NCBI RefSeq assembly: GCF_005930495.1
Contig: NZ_SJEX01000043.1
Coordinates: forward strand, 1-42,249
DNA: 42,249 nucleotides
Reading direction: 5' to 3'
DNA from: Modestobacter excelsi
Lineage (GTDB): Bacteria; Actinomycetota; Actinomycetes; Mycobacteriales; Geodermatophilaceae
Position 1 is the stretch's first letter; each line of letters begins with the position of its first letter. The notes beneath the pieces are model-generated. The model did no database searches. It was not told the origin of the DNA and was given only the letters and a program-made list of their open reading frames with translations. Made by a program: the position numbers and the translations under genes. Below are positions 6,986 through 14,697 of this stretch, one piece after another.

Positions 6986-9931
6986 GTGCCTGACCCCGCC
7001 GAGCTGCGCCGCCGGGTGCTGGCCGCCTGGACCGACTCCCCGGCCCGCTTCCGGGAGGACGCGAACGCCGAGGAGGACCTGGTCCTCGGCGGCTACCGCG
7101 ACCGGCTGCTCGTCGAGCTCGCGCAGAACGCCGCGGACGCGGCCGCCCGGGCCGGCGTCCCCGGTTCGCTGCGGCTGCACCTGGACGGCGAGGTCCTCCG
7201 CGCGGCCAACACCGGCGCCCCGCTGGACGACGAGGGCGTCCAGGCGCTGGCCAGCCTGCGGGCCAGCGCGAAGCGGGACGCCGCCGCCGTCGGCCGGTTC
7301 GGCGTCGGGTTCTCCGCCGTCCTGGCCGTCAGCGACGAGCCGGCCGTCGTCTCCACCGACCGCTCGGTCCGGTTCAGCGCCGAGCGGACCCGGGCCGCCG
7401 TCGCCGCCGTGCCCGCCCTCGCCGAGGAGGTGGCCCGCCGGGGCGGCGCCGTCCCGGTCCTCCGGCTGCCGTTCGCCGCCGACGGCGCCCCGCCGGACGG
7501 GTTCGCCACCGAGGTCGTCCTGCCGCTGCGGCCCGGCACGGCCGGTCAGGTCCGCACCGCGCTGGCCGGCCTGGACGCCGAGCTGCTGCTCGCCCTCCCG
7601 GCGCTCAGCCGCATCGACGTCGTCCTCGACGGCTCGGTCCGCACCCTCCGTTCACTTTCGGCGCGGAAAGCGGAGGTGGTGCTCACCGATGGGGACCGGA
7701 CGACGACCTGGCGGGTCGTCCAGCGCTCCGGCGAGCTGCCCGAGGAGCTGTTCGCCGACCGGCCGGTGGAGGAGCGCGACCGCCGCGGCTACACCGTCAC
7801 CTGGGCCGTCCCGGTCCAGGACGGGGTCCCGGTCCCGCTGGCCGGCCGGCAGGTGGTGCACGCCCCGACACCCAGCGACGAGCCGCTCTCGCTGCCCGCC
7901 CGGCTGATCGCGCCGTTCCCGCTCGGCCCCGACCGGCGGCACGTCGCGCCCGGCCCGGTCACCGACGCGCTGGTGCAGGTGGCCGCCGACGGCTGTGCCG
8001 AACTCCTCGCGGAGCTGCCGGCCGACCCGGTCCTGCTCCGGCTCGTGCCCCGCACCGGCCTCGCCGCCGCCGAGCTGGACGCCGTGCTGTGCCGCGCCGT
8101 CCTCGGTCGGCTCCGCGACTCCCCCTGGCTGCCGCCCGCCGACCCGGAGGAGGCCCCGCTCCTCCCGGACCGCGCGGTCGCCCTCGACGACCCGACCGAC
8201 GACCGGGTCGCCGCGCTCGTCGGGGTGCTGCCCGGCCTGCTGCCGGCTGCGTGGTCTCGGCGGTCGGACGCGGCGGTGCTCAGCGCGCTCGGCGTCCGCC
8301 GCGCCGGGCTGGCCGAGGTCGTAGAGGCGGTCCGGGGCGTGCAGCGGCCCGGCTCCTGGTGGGCCGGGCTCTACGCCGCCCTGGAGACCGCCGACCGGGA
8401 CGAGCTCGCGGCCCTCCCGGTGCCGCTGGCCGACGGCCGGACGGCGCAGAGCCCGGCCGGTGTGCTGCTCACCGACGACTCGCTGCCCGCCGACCGGCTC
8501 GCCCCGCTCGGCCTGCGCATCGCCGACCCGGCGGCGGCGGCCGGGCCGGCGCACCGGGTGCTGGAGCGGCTCGGCGCACGCCCGGCGACCGCGGCCGCCG
8601 TGCTCGCCGATCCCGACGTGCGGGCCGCGGTGGAGGCCTCGCTGGACGAGGCCGACGACGGCGCGGACGTCGAGCCGCTGGCCCTCGCCGTGCTCACCCT
8701 GGTCGCCGCCGCCGGGACGGCGCCCGGTGAGCTGCCGTGGCTGGCCGAGCTGGCGCTGCCCGACGACGACGGCGGCTGGGCGCCGGCGGGGGAGCTGGTG
8801 CGCCCCGGCTCCCCGCTCTCCGACGTCCTCGCGCCTGCCGCGCTCGGCGCGCTGGACCCCGAGTTCGCCGTCGGTCAGGACGTCGCCGCGCTGCGGGCCG
8901 TCGGGGTGCTCGACACCTTCGCGCTGGCCACCGCCGAGGACCCCGACGACCTCGACGTCGACCGCGTCGAGGAGTGGGTGGACGCCGTCCTGGACCGGCT
9001 GCCCGCCGACGCCCCGCCGCCGGTCTGGCCACCGCTGACCGCGGTGCGCGACCTGGAACTGGTCCGCGACTGGGACCGGGCGCTGCCGCTGCTGGCCGGG
9101 CTGCCGGCCGCCGCGCGGGCCGACGTCGACCTCGGCGGCACCGTGGTCCCCGGCTACCTGCGCTGGTGGCTGCGCACGTCACCGGTGCTGCACGGCACCC
9201 GGCCCGACCGGCTGCGCTCCCCGGACAGCGCGGAGCTGCGGGGGCTGTACGAACCGGTGCCGGAGCTGCCGGCCGAGGTCCTGGCGCTGCTGCGGCCGCC
9301 GGCGACGGTGGCCGACGTGCTGGCCGACGTCGACGACGCCCTCGACCTGCTCGACCGGCTGGGCGACCCCGCGCGGACGGTCGGCCCGGCCGTGCTGCGC
9401 ACCGTCTACGCCGACCTGGCCGCCGCGCTGGCCGACGTGGACGTCGAGCCCCCACGCCGGGTCCGGGTCGCGCCCGACCGGGTCAGCGACGAGGCGGTGG
9501 TCCTGGACGCGCCCTGGTTGCAGCCGCTGGTCCCCGCCGCCGTCGTCCCGGTGGGCGGGGCGCCCGGCCCGGTCGCCGACCTGCTCGACCTGCCGCTGGC
9601 CGGCGAGCAGGCCGGCCGCGCCCGGGTGACCAGCCGAGCCGCGCGCACCGTGCGGTGGGCCGAGGTGCCCGGGGCCGGGCTCGCCGCGGCGCGGCTCGGC
9701 GTGCCGGAGCTGACCGGGTCGGTCGCCGTCCACCCGACGCTCACCGTGACCGGCGGCCGGACCGTCTCCTGGTGGCCCGGTGAACCGGACGCGGTGGACG
9801 GCTCGCCCGCGGCGCTGGGCCGGGCGCTGGCCTGGCGGTCCGGGGTGTGGCCGCTGCGGCAGGCGCTCGCCGAGGCGTTCGCCCACCCGCAGCGGGCAGC
9901 CGAGCTGGCCGCCGAGGACGCCGTCGGCTGA
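6986..9931 (+). CDS. large sacsin/Hsp90-type (GHKL) ATP-binding protein
   Basis: A 981-residue cytosolic protein. The N-terminus holds a GHKL ATPase of the sacsin/Hsp90 type: the N-box ELAQNAADA (Glu44 and Asn48), NTGAPLD (75-81, the ADP-binding Asp/Gly loop) and the glycine-rich lid GRFGVGFSAVL (103-113). The remaining 800 or so residues are very rich in Ala, Leu, Asp and Pro and show no second recognisable domain. Bacterial proteins of this layout are usually annotated only as sacsin N-terminal ATP-binding-like proteins, with no established client or pathway. The GTG at 6986 is used because the protein then starts shortly before the ATPase fold; a CATGCT element 8 nt upstream would suit a leaderless start. 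It stands alone between the phosphatase and the esterase. Confidence 0.85.
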   Translation: MPDPAELRRRVLAAWTDSPARFREDANAEEDLVLGGYRDRLLVELAQNAADAAARAGVPGSLRLHLDGEVLRAANTGAPLDDEGVQALASLRASAKRDAAAVGRFGVGFSAVLAVSDEPAVVSTDRSVRFSAERTRAAVAAVPALAEEVARRGGAVPVLRLPFAADGAPPDGFATEVVLPLRPGTAGQVRTALAGLDAELLLALPALSRIDVVLDGSVRTLRSLSARKAEVVLTDGDRTTTWRVVQRSGELPEELFADRPVEERDRRGYTVTWAVPVQDGVPVPLAGRQVVHAPTPSDEPLSLPARLIAPFPLGPDRRHVAPGPVTDALVQVAADGCAELLAELPADPVLLRLVPRTGLAAAELDAVLCRAVLGRLRDSPWLPPADPEEAPLLPDRAVALDDPTDDRVAALVGVLPGLLPAAWSRRSDAAVLSALGVRRAGLAEVVEAVRGVQRPGSWWAGLYAALETADRDELAALPVPLADGRTAQSPAGVLLTDDSLPADRLAPLGLRIADPAAAAGPAHRVLERLGARPATAAAVLADPDVRAAVEASLDEADDGADVEPLALAVLTLVAAAGTAPGELPWLAELALPDDDGGWAPAGELVRPGSPLSDVLAPAALGALDPEFAVGQDVAALRAVGVLDTFALATAEDPDDLDVDRVEEWVDAVLDRLPADAPPPVWPPLTAVRDLELVRDWDRALPLLAGLPAAARADVDLGGTVVPGYLRWWLRTSPVLHGTRPDRLRSPDSAELRGLYEPVPELPAEVLALLRPPATVADVLADVDDALDLLDRLGDPARTVGPAVLRTVYADLAAALADVDVEPPRRVRVAPDRVSDEAVVLDAPWLQPLVPAAVVPVGGAPGPVADLLDLPLAGEQAGRARVTSRAARTVRWAEVPGAGLAAARLGVPELTGSVAVHPTLTVTGGRTVSWWPGEPDAVDGSPAALGRALAWRSGVWPLRQALAEAFAHPQRAAELAAEDAVG

Positions 9932-10046
9932 GCGACCCGGCTCCTGGCACCCCCTGTGGTGCACGTCACACCAGCGTGTGAGACTCCCTCAGCCGGTACA
10001 CGGCCGGCGCACAGCTCCCGGACGAACGCGAGGGGTGGCACGGCGG

Positions 10047-11654
10047 ATGAGGCGTGGAGCCGGCTGGACGGCACGGACGCTGGCAACGGCGGCGGCACTC
10101 GCACTCGGCGTGGGGATGGTGGTGGCGCCCGCCGCGAGCGCCACGCCCCCGGGCGGCGGGACCGGAGGGGCGCCACCACCCGTCGGCTGCGCGGAGCTGA
10201 GCACCGCCCGGCTGGGCCTGCCGGACACCACCGTCACCTCGGCCGTGGCCGACCCGGGTGACGCCACCACGCCGGCGTCCTGCCGGGTGACGCTGACGGT
10301 CACCCACCCGCCGGCCGGGGACGCGGTGACCGTCTGGGTGCACCTGCCCACGGACACCTGGAACGGCCGGTTCCAGGCGGTGGGCGGCGGCGGGTTCCGC
10401 GGCGGCTCACCGGACTCGCTGCTGACCCCGCTGCGCGACGGCTACGCCACCGCGGCCACCGACGCCGGCCACCCGGGTGCCACGGCCGACTTCGCGCTGA
10501 ACCCCGACCGGACGCTGAACTGGGCGGCGATCGAGGACTTCGGCTACCGCGGCGTGCGCGACATGACCGTCACCGCCAAGGCGGTCATCGCCGCGTTCTA
10601 CGGAACCGGTCCCCAGTACTCCTACTGGAACGGCTGCTCCACCGGCGGCCGGCAGGGCCTGATGGAGGCGCAGCGCTACCCCGACGACTACGACGGCGTG
10701 CTGGCCGGTGCTCCCGTCATCAACTACTCGCGTCTGCAGATCGCCCAGATGTGGGGCCAGGTCGTGATGCTCGAGGAGGCCAACCCGGTCGCCCCCTGCA
10801 AGTTCGATGCTGCGCTCCGGGCGACCATCGCGGCCTGCGACACCGTCGGGGACGGCGTGATCGACGGCGTGATCGGCGACCCGCTGGGCTGCTCCTTCGA
10901 CCTGGGCACGCTGGTCGGCACCGCGACACCGTGCGGCGACATCACCGCGGCCGACGTCGAGGTGATGCGCCGGATCGCCCAGGGCCCGCGCACGCAGGAC
11001 GGGCAGTTCCTCTGGTACGGCCAGGCGCCGGGCACCCCGTACGCCGGGCTCAACGACACCGAGGTGGTCGACGGCCAGCTGGTGGGCAAGCCCTTCCAGT
11101 ACGACCTCTGGTGGATCGGCCTGTTCCTCGCCCAGGACCCGGGCTGGGACTGGCGGACGCTGACCTACGCCGGCTACGAGGCGTTCTTCCAGCAGTCGAT
11201 CGAGATGTACTCGGCGGTGTTCTCCGCTGACGACCCGGACCTGTCGGCGTTCGCCGACTCCGGCGGCAAGGCGCTGCTGTGGCACGGCGCGGCGGACTTC
11301 GGCGTCCCGTTCCAGGGCACGGTCGACTACGTCGAGCGGGTCCAGGACACGATGGGGCCGGGGCGGACCGACCAGTTCCTCCGGCTGTTCCTCGCCCCGG
11401 GCGTCGGTCACTGCGGCGGCGGCGCGGGTCCGCAGCCGGTCGGCCAGTTCGAGGCGCTGGTCGACTGGGTGGAGCGCGGGCACGCGCCGCGGACCCTCGA
11501 CGCGGAGGCGGTCGACGCCTCGGGGGCGGTCGTGCAGACCCGCCCGCTGTGCGCCTACCCGGAGGTCGCGCGGCTGGTGGGGCACGGCGACCCCGCTGAC
11601 GCCGGCAGCTACCGCTGCGTCCGCGGCACGGAACTGGAGCCCGCCACCCGCTGA
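10047..11654 (+). CDS. secreted tannase/feruloyl esterase family protein
   Basis: A 535-residue secreted alpha/beta hydrolase of the tannase/feruloyl esterase family, which cleaves ester bonds of gallate or ferulate and related plant phenolics. A signal peptide covers residues 1-32 (positive start, hydrophobic core, cleavage near ASA-TPP). The CS-D-HC signature of the family is complete: Cys197-Ser198 in GCSTGG, Asp417 in HGAADFGVP and His455-Cys456 in GVGHCGG, the two cysteines being the expected disulfide that links nucleophile and histidine. Substrate cannot be decided between tannin and feruloyl esters. The ATG at 10047 starts the signal peptide; a GTG 12 bases upstream is an alternative. 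It is an isolated gene followed by a hairpin. Confidence 0.9.
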   Translation: MRRGAGWTARTLATAAALALGVGMVVAPAASATPPGGGTGGAPPPVGCAELSTARLGLPDTTVTSAVADPGDATTPASCRVTLTVTHPPAGDAVTVWVHLPTDTWNGRFQAVGGGGFRGGSPDSLLTPLRDGYATAATDAGHPGATADFALNPDRTLNWAAIEDFGYRGVRDMTVTAKAVIAAFYGTGPQYSYWNGCSTGGRQGLMEAQRYPDDYDGVLAGAPVINYSRLQIAQMWGQVVMLEEANPVAPCKFDAALRATIAACDTVGDGVIDGVIGDPLGCSFDLGTLVGTATPCGDITAADVEVMRRIAQGPRTQDGQFLWYGQAPGTPYAGLNDTEVVDGQLVGKPFQYDLWWIGLFLAQDPGWDWRTLTYAGYEAFFQQSIEMYSAVFSADDPDLSAFADSGGKALLWHGAADFGVPFQGTVDYVERVQDTMGPGRTDQFLRLFLAPGVGHCGGGAGPQPVGQFEALVDWVERGHAPRTLDAEAVDASGAVVQTRPLCAYPEVARLVGHGDPADAGSYRCVRGTELEPATR

Positions 11655-11670
11655 CCCGGTCGCTCCCGGC

Positions 11671-11702
11671 GGGTGGCCGGCCGGCATGCCGACCAGCCAC
11701 CC
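11671..11702 (+). terminator. hairpin just after the tannase-like gene
   Basis: GGGTGGCCGG (11671-11680) pairs with CCAGCCACCC (11693-11702) with one mismatch, and the loop contains the 10-bp palindrome CGGCATGCCG. It begins 17 bases after the stop codon and is followed by a run of nine C rather than U, so a terminator role is inferred from position and stem strength. Confidence 0.45.
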
Positions 11703-11749
11703 CCCCCCGGCCCCGTCCAGAGGCTCGCCCTGAGCATGGTGCGTTGCTG

Positions 11750-11812
11750 GAACGGCCCCCTTCCCGGGACCCGCCCTGAGCTTGCGAAGGGTGGGGAGGA
11801 AGGGGGTCCTTC
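11750..11812. repeat. palindromic intergenic element, copy 1
   Basis: GAACGGCCCCCTTC (11750-11763) and GAAGGGGGTCCTTC (11799-11812) pair at 12 of 14 positions, and inside them CCCGCCCT pairs with AGGGTGGG (one wobble). Read on the minus strand it begins CTGAYGAAGGACCC and has a core like CGCARGCTC, both shared with the element at 14624-14697. It lies between convergent genes, and the stop of the minus-strand gene lies two bases beyond its edge. Probably a dispersed repeat that also acts as a two-way terminator. Confidence 0.5.
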
Positions 11813-11813
11813 G

Positions 11814-12194
11814 TCAGAACCAGCGCGGGGCTGCCTGCGCGCCGGGGGCGTGGCCGTGCCGGCTGTCCGCGCGCGGACCGTGACCGCCGGACCGGCCCGC
11901 GGACCGCGGCGCCTGCTCGTTCGCCCGCCACGCGGTGAACAGCGAGACCCAGTGCCCGGCGGTCAGCGCGGAGGCCCGGGACATCGGGGAGAGCCCCTCC
12001 GCGTGCAGCCAGCGCACCCCGGCGGTGCCGGGGAGCTGGCTGCGCAGGACCGCACCCAACGCGGGCTGCCTGGTCGCCCCGGGGGCGGAGAGGACCGCGT
12101 GCGCCAGCCGGTCGAAGTCGGTCCGGTCGTCCTCGGCGAGCTGGGCGCGGGCGGCGACGGCGGCGGCGTCGAGGGCAGGGGTGGGTCGTGACAT
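11814..12194 (-). CDS. hypothetical protein, 126 residues
   Basis: I do not recognise the family. The protein is soluble, with no signal peptide or membrane segment. An Ala-rich helical N-terminus contains EDDRTDFDRLAHAVLSAPG, followed by a stretch about residues 50-95 that looks folded (RWLHAEGLSPMSRASALT, then AGHWVSLFTAWRANEQ) and a Gly/Arg/His/Pro-rich, probably disordered tail. The start is well supported: GGAGG lies 7 nt before the ATG at 12194. Codon use is typical of its neighbours. It converges with the tannase-like gene, and its stop codon is next to a palindromic repeat. Confidence 0.7.
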   Translation of the reverse strand: MSRPTPALDAAAVAARAQLAEDDRTDFDRLAHAVLSAPGATRQPALGAVLRSQLPGTAGVRWLHAEGLSPMSRASALTAGHWVSLFTAWRANEQAPRSAGRSGGHGPRADSRHGHAPGAQAAPRWF

Positions 12195-12407
12195 GGGGTA
12201 CCTCCAGCAGGGGTGAGGGCGCCCGCGACGTCCGGCGGGCACGCCGGGGAACGGGGGGAGAGCGGTCACGGCCGGTCGCGAGGGGACCGGCGGACGGCGG
12301 GCCGGGGGCCCGCAGGTCAGCTCAGGAGGTGCGCAGCCGCAGCCGCAGCGAGGTGTCGCCCATGAGCAGGACGGTAACGGCGGCCCGGCGTGGCCGTCGA
12401 CTGGTTT

Positions 12408-12728
12408 TCAGGACGCGCGCTCGTCGACGCCGCGCTCCTGCGCCGACCGGGCCTTCTCGGCCTGGCGGGCCTGGTGCGCGGCGTACCGGGCGGCGTCCTT
12501 CTCCCGCTTGCCGGCGTCCCGGTCCCACTTCTGCTTGCGCTTGCGCGCCCGGACCAGCTCGCGGGCCTCGAAGTCCGGGTGCTCGTCCCAGCTGCTCGCC
12601 AGCTGGACGACGACCACGCCGATCCCCCCGAAGATCAGCACGCAGGCGCCCAGGATCGGGTCGACGAGGAACGCCAGCACGGAGAGGAGGGCCCAGAGAG
12701 CTCCGGCGACGACGGTCCGCTTCGACAT
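12408..12728 (-). CDS. small two-helix membrane protein with a charged tail
   Basis: A 106-residue protein of unknown function. Residues about 6-46 form two adjacent hydrophobic helices (ending in LIFGGIGVVVVQLA), after which the chain becomes extremely charged, with long Lys/Arg/Glu/Ala-rich helices (RARKRKQKWDRDAGKREKD). The helices presumably anchor a cytoplasmic coiled, basic tail. GATACT seven bases before the ATG at 12728 resembles a leaderless -10 element. The 213 bases downstream, to the next gene on this strand, hold no convincing gene. Confidence 0.7.
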   Translation of the reverse strand: MSKRTVVAGALWALLSVLAFLVDPILGACVLIFGGIGVVVVQLASSWDEHPDFEARELVRARKRKQKWDRDAGKREKDAARYAAHQARQAEKARSAQERGVDERAS

Positions 12729-12817
12729 GACCGCCAGTATCCGCGCCCTTCCTGTGCTGGCGGGATCCCGGCCGTGGACGACGTCCGCCGGAGGTGGGCG
12801 TCGGCATGCGCGGGCGC

Positions 12818-13121
12818 ATGTCCGACCCCTCCGACCCCCCCGTTCCGCGCCGACCACGTCGGCAGCCTGCTCCGCCCCCCGGCGCTGCTCGACGCGCGCG
12901 CCCGGCTCGCCGCCGGGGGATCGACGCCGCGGAGCTCCGCAGCATCGAGGACGCCCGCTCGGGGACCTTCCAGCCGCTGCGCTTCCTGCCGCTGGACCAG
13001 CCGGCCCTCTCCCCGCAGTGCGGCTTCAGCTCGACGGTGGAGGGCAACGCGCTGACCCGCGACGAGCAGGTCGCCGAGCTCGCGCTGGTCGTGGAGATGG
13101 CGCAGGCGGTCTGGGGGCTGA
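12818..13121 (+). pseudogene. remnant of a cobalamin-independent methionine synthase-like gene (MetE C-terminal/YxjG family)
   Basis: The remnant reads MSDPSDPP, then FRADHVGSLLRPPALLDAR in another frame, then GIDAAELRSIEDA back in the first frame, then RSGTFQPLRFLP, then LDQPALSPQCGFSSTVEGN and a C-terminal ELALVVEMAQAVWG. These are the N- and C-terminal blocks of the YxjG/MetE-like family (normally about 370 residues, methyl transfer to a thiol, zinc-dependent; SPQCGF holds a zinc cysteine). Roughly 200 residues are missing between IEDA and RSGTF, and about 35 between RFLP and LDQ. One-base differences in homopolymers explain the rest: C7 at 12834-12840, G5 at 12915-12919 and G5 at 13113-13117 (one G fewer would give VWG-stop at 13121). 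Confidence 0.75.
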
Positions 13122-13150
13122 ACGCGCCGGTGACTTCCAGGTGGCTGCCC

Positions 13151-13175
13151 CGGCGTGGCGCGGGCCGCCACGCCG
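13151..13175. promoter_or_regulatory. perfect 10-bp inverted repeat upstream of the STAS gene
   Basis: CGGCGTGGCG (13151-13160), loop CGGGC, CGCCACGCCG (13166-13175). It lies between the MetE-like remnant and a promoter-like sequence 8 bases further on. It may be the old terminator of the remnant or an operator for the STAS gene. Confidence 0.45.
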
Positions 13176-13182
13176 AAGACCC

Positions 13183-13211
13183 TTGTGCACGACCGATGTC
13201 GTCTCTAACGT
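13183..13211 (+). promoter_or_regulatory. candidate promoter of the STAS gene
   Basis: TTGTGC (13183-13188), a spacer of exactly 17 bases and TAACGT (13206-13211, TANNNT). Transcription would start near 13218 and leave a leader of about 95 nt before the ATG at 13315. Confidence 0.4.
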
Positions 13212-13314
13212 CTTCTCCGCGGTTCAACCACCAGCCGCGACCGGGCACCCCATGCCCGGCGCACGAGGCTGGTGGCAGGTGCCGCCGGTCACGACGGCCC
13301 CACTGGAGGTCTCC

Positions 13315-13665
13315 ATGACCGCGTCGATCGACATCGACCCCACCCGCATCGACGTCCGCGCCGCGACCAGCTCGTCCGGCACAGTCGTCCGGGTCAGCGG
13401 CGAGGTCGACTCCACCACCGCCCCGGGCCTGCGCAACTGCCTGCTCGAGGTCGTGGCCCGACCGGGCTCCACGGCCGTCGAGGTCGACCTGCAGGGCGTC
13501 ACCTTCCTGGACTCGGCGGGGCTCTCCGCGCTGGCGACCGCGCACCGGGCCGCCGAGGCCGCCGGGCGGGTGCTGCAGATGCGCTGCGGCACCACGCGCG
13601 CCGTCGTCCGCCCGCTGCAGATCACCGGCCTGTGGAGCATCTTCACCGTCGTCGACGCCGGCTGA
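13315..13665 (+). CDS. STAS-domain anti-sigma factor antagonist
   Basis: A 116-residue single-domain STAS protein of the SpoIIAA/RsbV type. In partner switching the unphosphorylated form binds an anti-sigma kinase and frees its sigma factor; PP2C phosphatases reactivate the phosphorylated form. The phospho-acceptor is expected at Ser67 in FLDSAGLSAL, which is intact, and VVRVSGEVDSTTAPGLRN gives the typical first strand and helix. GGAGG precedes the ATG at 13315 by 7 nt, a strong start. Two PP2C phosphatase genes are in the window (4476-6853 and 22069-24333); no anti-sigma kinase or sigma factor is next to it, so the partners are unknown. Confidence 0.9.
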   Translation: MTASIDIDPTRIDVRAATSSSGTVVRVSGEVDSTTAPGLRNCLLEVVARPGSTAVEVDLQGVTFLDSAGLSALATAHRAAEAAGRVLQMRCGTTRAVVRPLQITGLWSIFTVVDAG

Positions 13666-13692
13666 GGGCGCCGGTCCGTCCAGGATGGCCGG

Positions 13693-14628
13693 ATGGCCGA
13701 CGGCGTTCCTCCCCAGCTCCACCCCTCCCTCGCGGCGCTGCTGCCCGGGCTGTCGAGCGCGCCGGCGCGTGAGGTCGGCCTCGACGCTGCCCGCCGCAGG
13801 TTCAGCGAGCTGCTGACCGCGGGCCTCGCCCGCGCGCCCGAGGTCGACGTCGACGACGTCCTGCTGGACGGGCTCGCCGCCCGGGTCTACCGGCCCGCCG
13901 CCGGCGGGGGCGCCACCGTCGTCTTCCTACACGGTGGCGGCTGGACGCTGGGCAGCGTCGACGACTACGACGGGCTGGCTCGCCGACTGGCCGACGGCCT
14001 GTCCGCGGTGGTGCTCGCCGTGGAGCACCGCCGCGCTCCCGAGCACCCGTTCCCCGCCGCCGTGGACGACGCCGTCGCCGGCACCCGGTGGGCGATCGAG
14101 CACGCCGCGGACCTGGGTGGGGACCCGGCCCGGGTCGCGGTCGCCGGGGACAGCGGCGGCGGCAACCTGGCCGCGGTCGTCTGCCAGCAGCTCCGCGACG
14201 CCGGCGGTCCGCAACCGGTGGCGCAGCTGCTGCTGTACCCGAACGTCTCCCGCGGCGCCGACCAGCCCTCGGTGCAGGCTTTCGGGCACCTGCCGTTCCT
14301 CACCCTGTCCGACATGGGCTGGTACACCCGCAACTACGTGCCGCGGGGCACCGACCTGGGCGACCCCCGGATCAGCCCGGCGGAGGGGGACCTCGCCGGC
14401 CTGCCGCCGGCACTGGTCGTCACCGCCGGGGCCGACCCGCTGCACGACTCCGGGCGGGCCTACGCCGAGGCGCTCACCGCGGCCGGCACCCGCGTCGAGT
14501 GGCTGGACCTGCCGGACATGCCGCACGGCTTCGCCCACCTGGTCGCGCTCGCGCCGGCCGCGGAGGGGGCGCTGGCGCAGGTCCTCGCCCGCGCCGCCGT
14601 CCTGCTGGACCCGGCCGCGGCCGGATGA
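13693..14628 (+). CDS. alpha/beta hydrolase, HSL-family esterase
   Basis: A 311-residue cytosolic esterase of the hormone-sensitive lipase family, which hydrolyses short or medium acyl esters. Motifs are complete: oxyanion-hole HGGG (80-83), the nucleophile elbow GDSGGG with Ser154, Asp248 in GADPLHD and His278 in MPHGF. HRRAPEHPFPAAVDD, the characteristic segment after the HGGG block, is present. It lies 27 bases after the STAS gene. CAGGAT followed by GGCCGG directly before the ATG may be a -10 element for a leaderless transcript, so it may be transcribed separately. The stop codon is inside a palindromic repeat. Confidence 0.92.
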   Translation: MADGVPPQLHPSLAALLPGLSSAPAREVGLDAARRRFSELLTAGLARAPEVDVDDVLLDGLAARVYRPAAGGGATVVFLHGGGWTLGSVDDYDGLARRLADGLSAVVLAVEHRRAPEHPFPAAVDDAVAGTRWAIEHAADLGGDPARVAVAGDSGGGNLAAVVCQQLRDAGGPQPVAQLLLYPNVSRGADQPSVQAFGHLPFLTLSDMGWYTRNYVPRGTDLGDPRISPAEGDLAGLPPALVVTAGADPLHDSGRAYAEALTAAGTRVEWLDLPDMPHGFAHLVALAPAAEGALAQVLARAAVLLDPAAAG

Positions 14629-14697
14629 GCAGTTCGGGCCTGCTGCAGGGGCCCGGCACGAGCCTGCGAGTGACGGGGGGCAGCAGGGTCCTTCATC
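14624..14697. repeat. palindromic intergenic element, copy 2
   Basis: The ends GATGA/TCATC pair, and CCTGCTGC on the left pairs with GCAGCAGG on the right around a loop of about 50 bases. On the minus strand it starts CTGATGAAGGACCC and contains CGCAGGCTC, matching copy 1 at 11750-11812 (CTGACGAAGGACCC, CGCAAGCTC). It fills the whole gap between converging genes, and the stop codons of both lie in its ends. Probably a dispersed repeat serving as a two-way terminator. Confidence 0.5.

Noticed and set aside
12322-12363. 13-codon minus-strand frame MGDTSLRLRLRTS as a leader peptide
   Set aside because: It has no ribosome binding site and no amino-acid biosynthesis gene downstream. Only the form is suggestive.
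13183-13211. Stress-sigma (SigB/SigF-type GTTT-N-GGGTAT) promoter before the STAS gene
   Set aside because: The sequence fits a -35/-10 pair of the housekeeping type. I could not find the GTTT and GGGTAT blocks at the right spacing.
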